Part shown: positions 7,831 through 21,206 of the stretch, piece by piece
Position numbering within the stretch: position 1 is the first letter of the stretch
Layout of the letters: every line of letters begins with the position of its first letter
NCBI RefSeq assembly: GCF_900258035.1
Contig: NZ_OGTP01000037.1
Coordinates: forward strand, 1 to 41,614
Reading direction: 5' to 3'
Length of the DNA: 41,614 nucleotides
Source: Caballeronia novacaledonica
Lineage (GTDB): Bacteria > Pseudomonadota > Gammaproteobacteria > Burkholderiales > Burkholderiaceae
The notes under the pieces: model-generated
Database searches by the model: none
The model's input: only the letters and a program-made list of their open reading frames with translations
What the model was told of the DNA's origin: nothing
Made by a program: the position numbers and the translations under genes

Positions 7831-9192
7831 CTACGAAGTCGCTTCCTTCACGACTTGCGCAATCGTTTCCGCGTACCGAACCGCGTCGTTTTGCGCCGAC
7901 GCTTCGACCATCACGCGCAAGACCGGCTCGGTACCCGACGCACGAATCAGCACGCGACCGTGCGAGTTGAGGGAATGCTCGGCTTGCTCGACCGCGCGGC
8001 GAATCGCGTCGCTGCTCTTCCAGTCCGCGCCCGCGTTCATGCGCACGTTGATGAGTTTTTGCGGGAACAGGCTGACGCCGCGCAGTTGATCGGCGAGCGA
8101 TTTGCCGCTGCGCTGGATCGCCGCCAGCACGAGGAGCGCCGAAACGATGCCGTCGCCGGTGGAATGGCGGTCGAGCGACAAGATGTGGCCCGAGCCTTCC
8201 GCGCCCAGCAGCCAGCCGTTTTCGCGCAGCTTTTCGAGCACGTAGCGGTCGCCGACCGCCGCCCGCACGAACTGCACGCCGGCTTCCTTCAGCGCCACTT
8301 CGACGGCCATGTTGGTCATCAGCGTGCCGACGGCGCCGTCCACCTTGCCGTCGGTCGCGATGCGGTCCTTGACCAGCACGTAGAGCAGCTCGTCGCCGTT
8401 ATAGAGGCGGCCGGTCGAATCGACGATCTGCAAGCGGTCCGCGTCGCCGTCGAGCGCGATGCCGAGATCGGCCTTGTGCTCCAGCACGGCGCGCACGAGC
8501 GCGTCGGGGGCGGTCGCGCCGACGCCGTCGTTGATGTTGAAGCCGTTCGGCGACACTCCGATCGGCACGACTTCCGCGCCGAGTTCGTGGAACACGTGCG
8601 GCGCGACGTCGTACGCGGCGCCGTGCGCGCAATCGACCACGAGCTTTAGCCCGCGCAGGTCGAAGTTCGCCGGGAACGTGCTCTTGCAGAACTCGATGTA
8701 TCGCCCGCCCGCGTCGTCGAGACGCCGCGCCTTGCCGAGTCGCTCGGACGGCGCGCACTCCATCGGTTGCTCGAGCTGGCGCTCGATTTCGAGTTCGACT
8801 TCATCGGGCAGCTTGTTGCCGTCGGCGGAGAAGAACTTGATGCCGTTGTCGTTATACGGATTGTGCGACGCGCTGATCACGACGCCCGCGGACAGGCGCA
8901 GCGCGCGCGTGAGGTACGCGACGCCCGGCGTGGGCATCGGGCCGGCCAGCATGACGTCGACGCCCGCCGCCGAAAAGCCCGACTCCAGCGCGGCTTCGAG
9001 CATGTAGCCCGAGACGCGCGTGTCCTTGCCGATCAGCACCGTCGGCCGATTGCCCTTTTTCTGATGAGCGCGATCCGCGCCCGCCAGCACCTTGCCGGCC
9101 GCGTAGCCGAGCTTGAGTACGAAGTCCGGCGTGATCGGCTCGACGCCGACTCGCCCGCGAATCCCGTCCGTTCCAAAATATTGACGTGCCAT
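7831..9192 (-). CDS. glmM: GlmM, phosphoglucosamine mutase
   Basis: Interconverts glucosamine-6-phosphate and glucosamine-1-phosphate on the way to UDP-GlcNAc for peptidoglycan and lipopolysaccharide. The 453 residues (E. coli 445) show the phosphoserine loop ISASHNP with the active serine at Ser109, the metal loop DGDADR (248-253) and the C-terminal phosphate-binding RASGTEPVLR (417-426). The start ATG at 9192 has a GAGGAGGG ribosome-binding site about 10 nt upstream. It follows folP by 113 bp and ends before a clear terminator, which fits the conserved ftsH-folP-glmM order. Confidence 0.96.
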   Translation of the reverse strand: MARQYFGTDGIRGRVGVEPITPDFVLKLGYAAGKVLAGADRAHQKKGNRPTVLIGKDTRVSGYMLEAALESGFSAAGVDVMLAGPMPTPGVAYLTRALRLSAGVVISASHNPYNDNGIKFFSADGNKLPDEVELEIERQLEQPMECAPSERLGKARRLDDAGGRYIEFCKSTFPANFDLRGLKLVVDCAHGAAYDVAPHVFHELGAEVVPIGVSPNGFNINDGVGATAPDALVRAVLEHKADLGIALDGDADRLQIVDSTGRLYNGDELLYVLVKDRIATDGKVDGAVGTLMTNMAVEVALKEAGVQFVRAAVGDRYVLEKLRENGWLLGAEGSGHILSLDRHSTGDGIVSALLVLAAIQRSGKSLADQLRGVSLFPQKLINVRMNAGADWKSSDAIRRAVEQAEHSLNSHGRVLIRASGTEPVLRVMVEASAQNDAVRYAETIAQVVKEATS

Positions 9193-9305
9193 TGTTGCTT
9201 GACCCTCCTCGCGGCCGTAAGGCGCTTGTTATCAGTCCGCGATTTTTAGTTAATGAGTTCTATCGGCGCGCGCCTGCGCCCAATTCCTGATACTTGAGGC
9301 CAGTA

Positions 9306-10190
9306 TCAATGATGCCCATTCCGGGCGGCATTCTTTGTGGCCTGCCAGACTTTCAGCGCATCGACGGTTTCGGCGACGTCGTGCACCCGGATGGTCGCCG
9401 CACCCCGCTCGGCCGCACAGACCGCACCGGCCACGCTCGCGGCGAGCCGCTCACCGGCGCCGCGTCCGGTCACGGCGCCGAGCATCGATTTGCGCGACAT
9501 GCCCGCGAGCAACGGGAAGTTCGCCCCCGCCGGCAACGTCGCGGTGAGGTGCGCGAGCAACGCGTAATTATGCTCGACCGTCTTCCCGAATCCGAAGCCC
9601 GGATCGAGACTGACGCGCTCCGCCGCGATGCCTGCGCGCCCGAGCGCCGCGACGCGCTCCGCGAAGAACGCGCGCACGTCGGCGACGACGTCCTCGTACA
9701 CCGGATCGTGGAGTTGCATCGTGCGCGGCTCACCCAGCATGTGCATCACGCAAAGGCCGCACTCGCTGTCCTTGACGGCGTCGAGCGCGCCTTCCTGACG
9801 CAGACCCCAGATATCGTTGATGAGATCCGCGCCGGCCGCGAGCGCCGCGCGCATCACGGCTGGCTTGTAAGTATCGACGGACAGCGGCACCTTCATGGCC
9901 CGGAGCGCCTCGACGATCGGCACGACGCGTTCCAGTTCCTCATCGAGCGGCACGGGCGGCGCGCCGGGACGCGTGGATTCTCCGCCGATGTCGATGATGT
10001 CGGCGCCATCGGTGAGCATCTGCTCGGCGCGCGCGAGTGCGGCATCGCGCAATACGAACCGGCCGCCGTCCGAGAACGAATCCGGCGTAACGTTGAGAAT
10101 GCCCATGACGAGCGGGCGTTCGAAGGTCAGCGTAAAGCGCCCGCATTGAAGCGGCGCTGCTGAAAGCGGGGATGAGATCGGTGTGGTCAA
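9306..10190 (-). CDS. folP: FolP, dihydropteroate synthase
   Basis: Joins p-aminobenzoate to the pterin pyrophosphate in folate synthesis; the sulfonamide target. With the TTG at 10190 as start it has 294 residues, with NVTPDSFSDGG (33-43), DIGGESTRPG (67-76), the SVDTYKP strand, DLINDIWG, DPGFGFGKT and the closing RVHDV motif. The frame is open as far as a start at 10397, but that would overlap the ftsH 3' end and run through the ftsH terminator at 10294-10325, so the start must lie downstream of it. No ATG is available there. TTG at 10190 gives a family-like N-terminus but has no good ribosome-binding site; another TTG lies further upstream. The start is the uncertain part, the function is not. 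Confidence 0.93.
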   Translation of the reverse strand: MTTPISSPLSAAPLQCGRFTLTFERPLVMGILNVTPDSFSDGGRFVLRDAALARAEQMLTDGADIIDIGGESTRPGAPPVPLDEELERVVPIVEALRAMKVPLSVDTYKPAVMRAALAAGADLINDIWGLRQEGALDAVKDSECGLCVMHMLGEPRTMQLHDPVYEDVVADVRAFFAERVAALGRAGIAAERVSLDPGFGFGKTVEHNYALLAHLTATLPAGANFPLLAGMSRKSMLGAVTGRGAGERLAASVAGAVCAAERGAATIRVHDVAETVDALKVWQATKNAARNGHH

Positions 10191-10293
10191 GCGAGTGGGA
10201 GCGAAGCGGAAATCTAAAATTGGGACGCGGCACAATCGGCTTGGCGCAGCGTGCGCGTTCAGCGTTTCGTTAAAAACTGCGGGCCGTAAAGCG

Positions 10294-10325
10294 AAAATGG
10301 GCCGGCGTGCTGTGCACACCGGCCC
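10294..10325 (-). terminator. Terminator after ftsH
   Basis: A 12-bp stem pairs gggccggcgtgc (10299-10310) with 10314-10325, with one wobble pair and a 3-base loop, followed on the minus strand by ATTTT. It lies 19 bp past the ftsH stop and implies that folP has its own promoter within 10191-10298 or depends on read-through. Confidence 0.75.
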
Positions 10326-10344
10326 ACGAACGAACGCAGAAACC

Positions 10345-12231
<1,887 letters not shown>

Positions 12232-12238
12232 AGCACCA

Positions 12239-12244
12239 CTCCTC
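12239..12244 (-). promoter_or_regulatory. Ribosome-binding site fixing the TTG start of ftsH
   Basis: GAGGAG on the minus strand, 7 nt before TTG 12231. The only nearby ATG (12219) is too far downstream for this site. Confidence 0.7.
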
Positions 12245-12416
12245 ACTCATAGACGGGCGCCTACATAAACCTTGCGACGCCACAAAAGCATTCTAATCCA
12301 GACCGCTAACCCCTGCCATAAGGTTTATCTACCGCACAAATAGCGGCAGACAGGCATTTTTCGGCATAATCCGCGCAAATATCGCAGATTTTCGCCAAAC
12401 TGGCTGAGCGGGCCTT

Positions 12417-13079
12417 TCAGTTCGGGTGCTTGAGCCGCCGCCCGAGAATAAAAGTCTCCGACGATTTATCGCGAGAGGCCTTCGGCTTGCGCGGCGCCAC
12501 CACTTTGAACTGGTGCTTGAACTTTTCGACGATCTGACTGTAACCGCTGCCATGAAAACATTTGACCAGCAGCGCCCCCTCCGGTTTCAGGTGGTTCTGC
12601 GCGAACTCCAGCGCCAGATCGCAGAGATGCTCGATGCGCGCCGCATCCGCACTCGCCACGCCGGAGAGGTTGGGGGCCATGTCGGAAATAACAAGGTCCA
12701 CCTGACGCTCGCCGACGATTTCACCGAGTTGCGCCAGCACCTCGTCTTCGCGGAAGTCGCCCTGGATGAACGTGACGTCCGCAATCGGCTCCATCGGCAG
12801 AATATCCAGCGCGATGATCGTGCCGTCGATGCCGCCTTCGCGTTCGGTGTCCCGCTTCGCGCCCTGCGCGAGCTTGTTGCGCGCGTACTGGCTCCAGCTT
12901 CCGGGCGTCGAACCGAGATCGACGATGACCTGCCCCGGCTTGATGAGCTTGTCCTGCTCGTCGATTTCCTTCAGCTTGTACGCGGCGCGCGCGCGGTAGC
13001 CCTCGCGCTGCGCCATCTTCACGTAAGGGTCGTTGATGTGGTCGTGCAACCACGATTGATTAAAACGGTTCTTTGCCAT
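12417..13079 (-). CDS. rlmE: RlmE, 23S rRNA 2'-O-ribose methyltransferase (U2552)
   Basis: Also called RrmJ/FtsJ: methylates the A-loop of 23S rRNA in the 50S subunit. The 220 residues (E. coli 209) carry SAM motif I VDLGSTPGSW (53-62) and the catalytic K-D-K-E set at Lys35, Asp133 (ISDMAPN), Lys173 (LLVKCF) and Glu208, with Asp92 at the SAM pocket. A charged insert at about 72-86 accounts for the extra length. It stands first in the rlmE-ftsH-folP-glmM block, as in E. coli. The leader contains an 8-bp hairpin (13097-13115) and only a weak ribosome-binding site. Confidence 0.96.
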   Translation of the reverse strand: MAKNRFNQSWLHDHINDPYVKMAQREGYRARAAYKLKEIDEQDKLIKPGQVIVDLGSTPGSWSQYARNKLAQGAKRDTEREGGIDGTIIALDILPMEPIADVTFIQGDFREDEVLAQLGEIVGERQVDLVISDMAPNLSGVASADAARIEHLCDLALEFAQNHLKPEGALLVKCFHGSGYSQIVEKFKHQFKVVAPRKPKASRDKSSETFILGRRLKHPN

Positions 13080-13096
13080 TCAAACTGAGCTCATGT

Positions 13097-13115
13097 GGCG
13101 CGCTGACAGCGCGCC
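13097..13115 (-). promoter_or_regulatory. Hairpin in the rlmE leader
   Basis: ggcgcgct (13097-13104) pairs with agcgcgcc (13108-13115) around a 3-base loop, ending 17 nt before the rlmE ATG. It could limit ribosome access; function inferred only. Confidence 0.35.
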
Positions 13116-13375
13116 CGGTGCGTATTTTGCTGCATCGCGCGATGCTTTTAGCGGATAATACGCGTCTTGTCGGCCGGACCGGACCTCGGGCGCTCACGTG
13201 CGCCGAAACCCGGCATCCGGCCTGTTCTGTTTTCTGGTGGGCGGTGGCGCGTTCGATGCGCCGCAGTTCCGGCGCGAATCAGCCACCGTTGCGTGCGCTT
13301 TCGCTTCGGCGTGTTCAAACCGCCTCACGAGCGCCACTCACGCCGCCCACATTTTAGTCGAGTCCCAAATCTCTC

Positions 13376-13912
13376 ATGCCAGCCCTTAAACTCTCCCCCG
13401 CCGAACGCGCCGATCTGCGCTCCCAGGCCCATGCGCTCAAGCCCGTCGTGCTCGTCGGCGCGGAGGGTCTGACCGATGCCGTGCTGAAAGAGATCAGCGT
13501 GCACCTCGAAGCGCACCAGCTCATCAAGATCCGCGTATTCGGCGACGAACGCGAAGCGCGCATCGAAATTTACGACGAAATCTGCGATCGCCTGAACGCC
13601 GCGCCCATTCAGCATATCGGCAAGCTGCTCGTGATCTGGAGACCCGAAGGCGCCGCGCCGAAGAGCCGCGCGACCCGCACGCGCAGCACGATGCCGCCGA
13701 GCGCGGGCGAAGCCGCCGAGCGCGAGACCAAGGGCCGCGCGCCGCGCACCGTCAAGGCGGTGAAGATCACGCGCGATGCGCCCGCGTTCAAGAAACCGAA
13801 GAAGACCACGCTGAAAGTGCTCGGCAACGAGCGCGTAACGGCCGGCGGCAACGTGAAGCGTGCGAAGAAGCGTCAGGCCAGTTCGAAGCGCCAGCATCAG
13901 GCCACGAAGTGA
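13376..13912 (+). CDS. yhbY: YhbY/CRS1-CRM domain RNA-binding protein
   Basis: Small RNA-binding protein associated with pre-50S ribosome assembly. Residues 1-90 form the CRM fold with the conserved GxxG-type loop GAEG (28-31), followed by D-A-V-L-K-E-I and the closing HIGKLLVIWR strand. E. coli YhbY has about 97 residues; here 178, because of a C-terminal tail (about 95-178) very rich in Lys, Arg, Ala and Thr and probably disordered. It faces away from rlmE across 296 bp, another ribosome-assembly gene, as in many proteobacteria. The ATG at 13376 has no strong ribosome-binding site. Confidence 0.9.
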   Translation: MPALKLSPAERADLRSQAHALKPVVLVGAEGLTDAVLKEISVHLEAHQLIKIRVFGDEREARIEIYDEICDRLNAAPIQHIGKLLVIWRPEGAAPKSRATRTRSTMPPSAGEAAERETKGRAPRTVKAVKITRDAPAFKKPKKTTLKVLGNERVTAGGNVKRAKKRQASSKRQHQATK

Positions 13913-13916
13913 TCGA

Positions 13917-13952
13917 ACGGCGCGGGCGTTTTCGCTTCAACGCACGCGCCGT
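13917..13952. terminator. Hairpin between convergent yhbY and DUF4149 gene
   Basis: acggcgcgggcgtt (13917-13930) pairs with 13939-13952 with a single mismatch and an 8-base loop. There is no clear U-run on either strand, so termination is probable from its position but not certain. Confidence 0.5.
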
Positions 13953-13969
13953 CCGGCAACCTTTGCGAT

Positions 13970-14485
13970 TCAGCTACGCGCTCGTTTCGCCGCCACCTTC
14001 GCTGACTTGCCTTTCGGCACGATCCTGGCCGGCGCTGCGCCCGGCAGGCGCCACACCAGCACGATGCCGAACAGGCATTCGAGCAGATAGATCGCGCTCG
14101 AAATGCCGTGCAGCACGCCGAATTCCCGTGCATACGGCGAGCTCGCCAGATCGGTGCCCGCTTCCTGCGCGGCCATGCGCAGCGAGTTCATGAACGGCTG
14201 CAAGGCAAAGTAGCCGATCAGCACGCACAGAAGCATCGCCGCGACGATCCACCGCACTCGCTTGTAGTCGACGATGCCGCTTTTCACGAAGCGATTGCCG
14301 ATCAGGATCAGCACAAGCGCGCTGACCACGCCGATGATCGCCTCGATCCTGAAGAGTTGCGCCGCCACCGAACCCGCCGACGTGCGGTCGAGCATCGAAA
14401 AGAGGACGGGCGCGGCGACGAGGCCCAAGGTCAGCAAGCTGCCGACCCAGACCATGCTGACGGTGCGAAAGAGCCGGTGCTCCAT
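13970..14485 (-). CDS. DUF4149 family inner-membrane protein
   Basis: The 171 residues form four hydrophobic segments (about 8-28, 45-62, 78-98 and 128-148) and end in a Lys/Arg/Ala-rich cytoplasmic tail. The sequence matches my memory of DUF4149 proteins, which have no assigned reaction. Its ATG overlaps the greA stop by one base (TGATG at 14485), so it is likely coupled to GreA translation. The link with greA is conserved in beta-proteobacteria as far as I recall. Function unknown. Confidence 0.85.
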   Translation of the reverse strand: MEHRLFRTVSMVWVGSLLTLGLVAAPVLFSMLDRTSAGSVAAQLFRIEAIIGVVSALVLILIGNRFVKSGIVDYKRVRWIVAAMLLCVLIGYFALQPFMNSLRMAAQEAGTDLASSPYAREFGVLHGISSAIYLLECLFGIVLVWRLPGAAPARIVPKGKSAKVAAKRARS

Positions 14486-14961
14486 CAGACGTAACGCACC
14501 GCGATGATTTCGTACTCGCGCGCGCCGCTCGGTGCCTGCACCGACGCCACGTCGCCTTCCGATTTCGCGATGAGCGCGCGCGCGATCGGCGAGCTCACCG
14601 AGATGAGACCGTGATCGATATTCGCTTCGTCGTCGCCGACGATCTGATACGTCACCGTGTCGCCCGACTCCAGATCTTCCAGTTCGACCGTCGCGCCGAA
14701 CACCACGCGGCCTTCGGCCTCGACCTGCGTCGGGTCGATCACCTGCGCAGCGGCGAGCTTCGACTCGATGTCAGCGATGCGGCCCTCGATGAAACCCTGC
14801 TTTTCCTTCGCGGCATCGTATTCCGCGTTTTCCGACAAGTCGCCTTGCGCGCGGGCTTCCGCGATCGCGTTGATGACCGCCGGACGCTCCACGGCCTTCA
14901 GGCGCTGCAATTCGTCGCGCAGCAACTCCGCGCCGCGCTTTGTCAAAGGAATCGTGCTCAT
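14485..14961 (-). CDS. greA: GreA, transcript cleavage factor
   Basis: Enters the RNA polymerase secondary channel and stimulates cleavage of backtracked RNA. The 158 residues match the family (E. coli 158): an N-terminal coiled coil (about 10-72) whose tip carries DLSENAEYD (41-49), including the essential Asp41 and Glu44, and a C-terminal FKBP-like domain (about 80-158). It follows carB by 113 bp, but a strong terminator ends only 23 nt before its ATG, so its expression depends on read-through or on a promoter within the terminator region. Confidence 0.97.
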   Translation of the reverse strand: MSTIPLTKRGAELLRDELQRLKAVERPAVINAIAEARAQGDLSENAEYDAAKEKQGFIEGRIADIESKLAAAQVIDPTQVEAEGRVVFGATVELEDLESGDTVTYQIVGDDEANIDHGLISVSSPIARALIAKSEGDVASVQAPSGAREYEIIAVRYV

Positions 14962-14984
14962 AGACCACTCACAAACAATTTCGT

Positions 14985-15044
14985 CAAAAAAATTACCGCG
15001 GTTAAGCGCATCTCCCGAGGGAAGGAGACGCCGCTTAACCGCGG
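14985..15044 (-). terminator. Terminator after carB, directly before greA
   Basis: Perfect 13-bp stem ccgcggttaagcg (14996-15008) with cgcttaaccgcgg (15032-15044); the loop contains a smaller ctcc/ggag pairing. On the minus strand it is followed by TAATTTTTTTG. Its position leaves no room for an ordinary promoter before greA. Confidence 0.85.
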
Positions 15045-15074
15045 CTCGTGATGCTTAGACCTGTAATCGAAGCC

Positions 15075-18329
<3,255 letters not shown>

Positions 18330-18359
18330 AACTGCTCTCGATATATATGTTCGGTACTT

Positions 18360-19502
18360 TTAGGCGGCGACCTTCGCCGACTCCATCAGCTTGATGAAGC
18401 GGTCGAACAGATACGCGATGTCGTGCGGGCCGGGCGACGCTTCCGGGTGACCCTGGAAACAGAACGCGGGCTTGTCCGTGAGCGCGAAGCCTTGCAGCGT
18501 GCCGTCGAAGAGCGAGACGTGCGTGACCTTCGCGTTGGCGGGCAGAGTGGACGCATCGACCGCGAAGCCGTGGTTCTGCGACGTGATGACCACACGCCCG
18601 TCTTCCATGTCCTTCACCGGGTGGTTCGCGCCGTGGTGGCCGGTCTTCATCTTCATCGTCTTCGCGCCGACCGCGAGACCCATGATCTGATGACCGAGGC
18701 AGATGCCGAACGTCGGAATGCCGCGCTCGATGAACGCCTTCGTCGCAGCGATGGCGTAGTCGCACGGTTCCGGATCGCCGGGGCCGTTCGACAGGAAGAT
18801 GCCGTCCGGATTGAGCGCGAGCGCGTCAGCGGCGGTCGATTGCGCCGGCAGCACGGTCACGTGGCAACCGCGCTCGGCCAGCATGCGCAGAATGTTGAAC
18901 TTCACGCCGTAGTCGAACGCGACGACGCGGAACTTCGGCGCTTCCTGCTTGCCGTAGCCGCTGCCGAGACGCCATTCGGTCTGCGTCCATTCGTAGTTCT
19001 TTTCCGTCGATACGACCTTCGCGAGGTCCATGCCCGCGAGACCGGGGAACGAGCGCGCGAGGCCGAGCGCCTTCGCTTCGTCGTCGGTGCCGGCGAGAAT
19101 GCAGCCGTTCTGCGCGCCCTTCTCGCGCAGGATGCGCGTGAGCTTGCGCGTGTCGATGCCCGCGATCGCGACGACGCCTTGCGCTTTCAGGTAATCGGAG
19201 AGCGTCTGCTCGGAGCGGAAGTTCGACGCGAGCACCGGCAGGTCGCGAATGATGAGGCCGGCGGCATGGACTTTGGTGGCTTCGACGTCTTCGGCGTTCA
19301 CGCCGTAGTTGCCGATGTGCGGATAGGTCAGCGTGACGATCTGGCGCGCATAGCTCGGATCGGTCAGGATTTCCTGATAACCGGTGATGGCGGTGTTGAA
19401 CACCACTTCGCCGATCGTCGAACCGGCGGCGCCGATCGATTGACCACGAAAGACCGTGCCGTCGGCAAGTGCGAGGAGTGCGGGGGAAAATGACGGCAAC
19501 AC
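18360..19502 (-). CDS. carA: CarA, carbamoyl-phosphate synthase small subunit
   Basis: Glutamine amidotransferase subunit that supplies ammonia to CarB. I start it at GTG 19502 because AAGGAG (19509-19514) lies exactly 6 nt upstream; this gives 380 residues (E. coli 382) beginning MLPSFSPALLALADG. A GTG seven codons earlier is possible but would overlap the ribosome-binding site. The small-subunit domain covers about 1-150 and the class I glutaminase about 190-375, with nucleophile Cys268 in GICLGH, His352 and Glu354 in GHPEAS. It is first in carA-carB and has a long leader back to a TATAAT box at 19768-19773. Confidence 0.97.
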   Translation of the reverse strand: MLPSFSPALLALADGTVFRGQSIGAAGSTIGEVVFNTAITGYQEILTDPSYARQIVTLTYPHIGNYGVNAEDVEATKVHAAGLIIRDLPVLASNFRSEQTLSDYLKAQGVVAIAGIDTRKLTRILREKGAQNGCILAGTDDEAKALGLARSFPGLAGMDLAKVVSTEKNYEWTQTEWRLGSGYGKQEAPKFRVVAFDYGVKFNILRMLAERGCHVTVLPAQSTAADALALNPDGIFLSNGPGDPEPCDYAIAATKAFIERGIPTFGICLGHQIMGLAVGAKTMKMKTGHHGANHPVKDMEDGRVVITSQNHGFAVDASTLPANAKVTHVSLFDGTLQGFALTDKPAFCFQGHPEASPGPHDIAYLFDRFIKLMESAKVAA

Positions 19503-19843
19503 GGGAAGCTCCTTGGGGAACACCCTGTTACCGACCTGTCTGTCCGAAATTCAGGCTTGGCTTCCCTTCGCTCGAAGAACGAGGGTTTCCTTCGCAGAAG
19601 CGGCGGCTCGCGGGGCGCGCATCGTGGCTCGAACCGGCACGCTTGCGCGTGACAACGGTGGATTCGAGCAGGTGATCGGCGGCGGGCGGCGCGCAGTTCG
19701 TGCGCAGCGAACGACGGTGAATGGGAGGTAGGCGCTAGGGTGCGGGTTGATATGCTCAAACCTTCGAATTATAGCGCGAAAAGGTCACATTCGCCAGATT
19801 TGGGAACTGTCCGCTTGCGGACTGCCTGCGTGGCGCGCACCAA
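19503..19843 (-). other. Non-coding region upstream of carA
   Basis: This 341-bp stretch lies between the MFS stop and carA. It contains the carA ribosome-binding site, a likely -10 box and roughly 260 nt of leader with only short, unconvincing hairpins. Near the MFS end, gtccgc/gcggac (19809-19822) could form a weak terminator. I see no recognisable riboswitch or attenuator peptide. Confidence 0.5.
19768..19773 (-). promoter_or_regulatory. carA: Putative carA -10 box
   Basis: A perfect TATAAT on the minus strand; the -35 region (around TGGCGA, spacer 17) is poor. A start of transcription near 19761 would give a leader of about 258 nt before the GTG. Confidence 0.5.
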
Positions 19844-21112
19844 TCAGCGGACGGCGTGCTCAGCTTCGCGGTCGATCTTGTGCAGCACGCGGCTCGGGAA
19901 AACGTACCAGAGCGCACTCGCGACTTGCAGTCCGATCAGCACCGTCCAGACCGTCAGATGCGCCGACACCGGATAACGCCCGCCACTGGACGGCCAGAGC
20001 GAAAGCATCGCGCCGACGCCCACCTGAAAGCCGAAGATCAACAGGAAGATCACGAGCGTGAGCGTCGTGTGCGCGCGCCCGATCATGTGCGACGGAAAAT
20101 ACTCCGCGGCGACCGCGTAACTCAGAATGCCCGTGCCGCCGAAAACCCCGTATGCGGCAATCAGGACGGACGGCGGCAACGGCACGCGCAGCGCCATCAG
20201 GACTTGCGTCACGACGAAGAGCGCCATGCCGGTGCCGCAAAACGCATAAACCGACACCCCGCGCCGCTCCATTCCGCGCGCCGCCGCGCCGAAGCCGACG
20301 CAGCCGAACATCATCGCGAAGCCGAGTATCGACACGAGCGCCGCCGCGTGCGCGGGCGCGAGATTCATGACATCGAGCAAATAGGGGCGAATCCATAGCG
20401 ATTGCATCGCATAGAAAACGCCCTGCGTCACGACGGAAAACGACGCGATCCTCCAGAACACGCCGCTTTTCAGGATGAGCCACGTGCCTTTGAACTGAGT
20501 GACGACGTCCGCCCGATGATGCGGATCGGCCTCCGCCTTGCGCGGCGCGAACAGGACGATCGCAGCCGCGACGGCGAGCGTGAACACGCCCAGTCCCACG
20601 CACACCTGTCGCCAGTTCGCGACGTGCAGAAGCGACGCGAGCGGCGACCCGACCACGACGCCGCCCAAACCGCCGACGGCCATCGTCAATCCGTTGACGA
20701 GCGGCAGGCGCGCCAGCGCGAAATGCTGCGCCGACGCCTTGAAGGCCGCGCTCAGACACACCGACACGCCGATTCCGATCAACAACCGGCCGATCATCAG
20801 CCCCGCCAGGCTCGTGGAAGCGCCAAAAATCCAGATTCCGGCGGCCGCAAAAAGCAGCATGCCGGCGGTCACCCGGCGCGGACCGAAGTGATCGAGCAGC
20901 ACGCCGACCGGAATCTGCGCGAGCGCGAAGCCGATGAAATACAGCGAAGTCAGCAGACCGAGATCGGCCGCGGAGAGGCCCAGGTCGTGCGTGATGAGCG
21001 GCGCGAAGCCGAGATTGACGCCGCGGAACACGTACGAGACGAAGTAACCGGCGGCGAACAGGCAGAAAACGCGGAGACGATTGGCGGGCGACATGTGAAA
21101 CGGACGCTTCAT
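19844..21112 (-). CDS. Major facilitator superfamily transporter
   Basis: The 422 residues form about 12 hydrophobic segments in two halves. The loop between segments 2 and 3 carries the MFS signature (G-V-L-L-D-H-F-G-P-R-R, about 74-84), and the central loop near 190-205 is charged. Nothing in the sequence fixes the substrate; no substrate-specific neighbour is present. The start may be the ATG at 21112 or an ATG six codons later. The gene stands alone between mltD (whose terminator precedes it) and carA. Confidence 0.85.
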   Translation of the reverse strand: MKRPFHMSPANRLRVFCLFAAGYFVSYVFRGVNLGFAPLITHDLGLSAADLGLLTSLYFIGFALAQIPVGVLLDHFGPRRVTAGMLLFAAAGIWIFGASTSLAGLMIGRLLIGIGVSVCLSAAFKASAQHFALARLPLVNGLTMAVGGLGGVVVGSPLASLLHVANWRQVCVGLGVFTLAVAAAIVLFAPRKAEADPHHRADVVTQFKGTWLILKSGVFWRIASFSVVTQGVFYAMQSLWIRPYLLDVMNLAPAHAAALVSILGFAMMFGCVGFGAAARGMERRGVSVYAFCGTGMALFVVTQVLMALRVPLPPSVLIAAYGVFGGTGILSYAVAAEYFPSHMIGRAHTTLTLVIFLLIFGFQVGVGAMLSLWPSSGGRYPVSAHLTVWTVLIGLQVASALWYVFPSRVLHKIDREAEHAVR

Positions 21113-21150
21113 TGATGCTTTTGGATCGCCAGTTTAGCGGTGTCGCCAAA

Positions 21151-21179
21151 TAAAAACGCCGTCACCTTGGTGACGGCGT
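21151..21179 (-). terminator. Terminator after mltD
   Basis: Perfect 11-bp stem acgccgtcacc (21156-21166) with ggtgacggcgt (21169-21179), tight turn, followed by TTTTTATTT on the minus strand. Confidence 0.9.
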
Positions 21180-21206
21180 GGGATAGCGCTTCGTCGAAAC
21201 GCGGCT

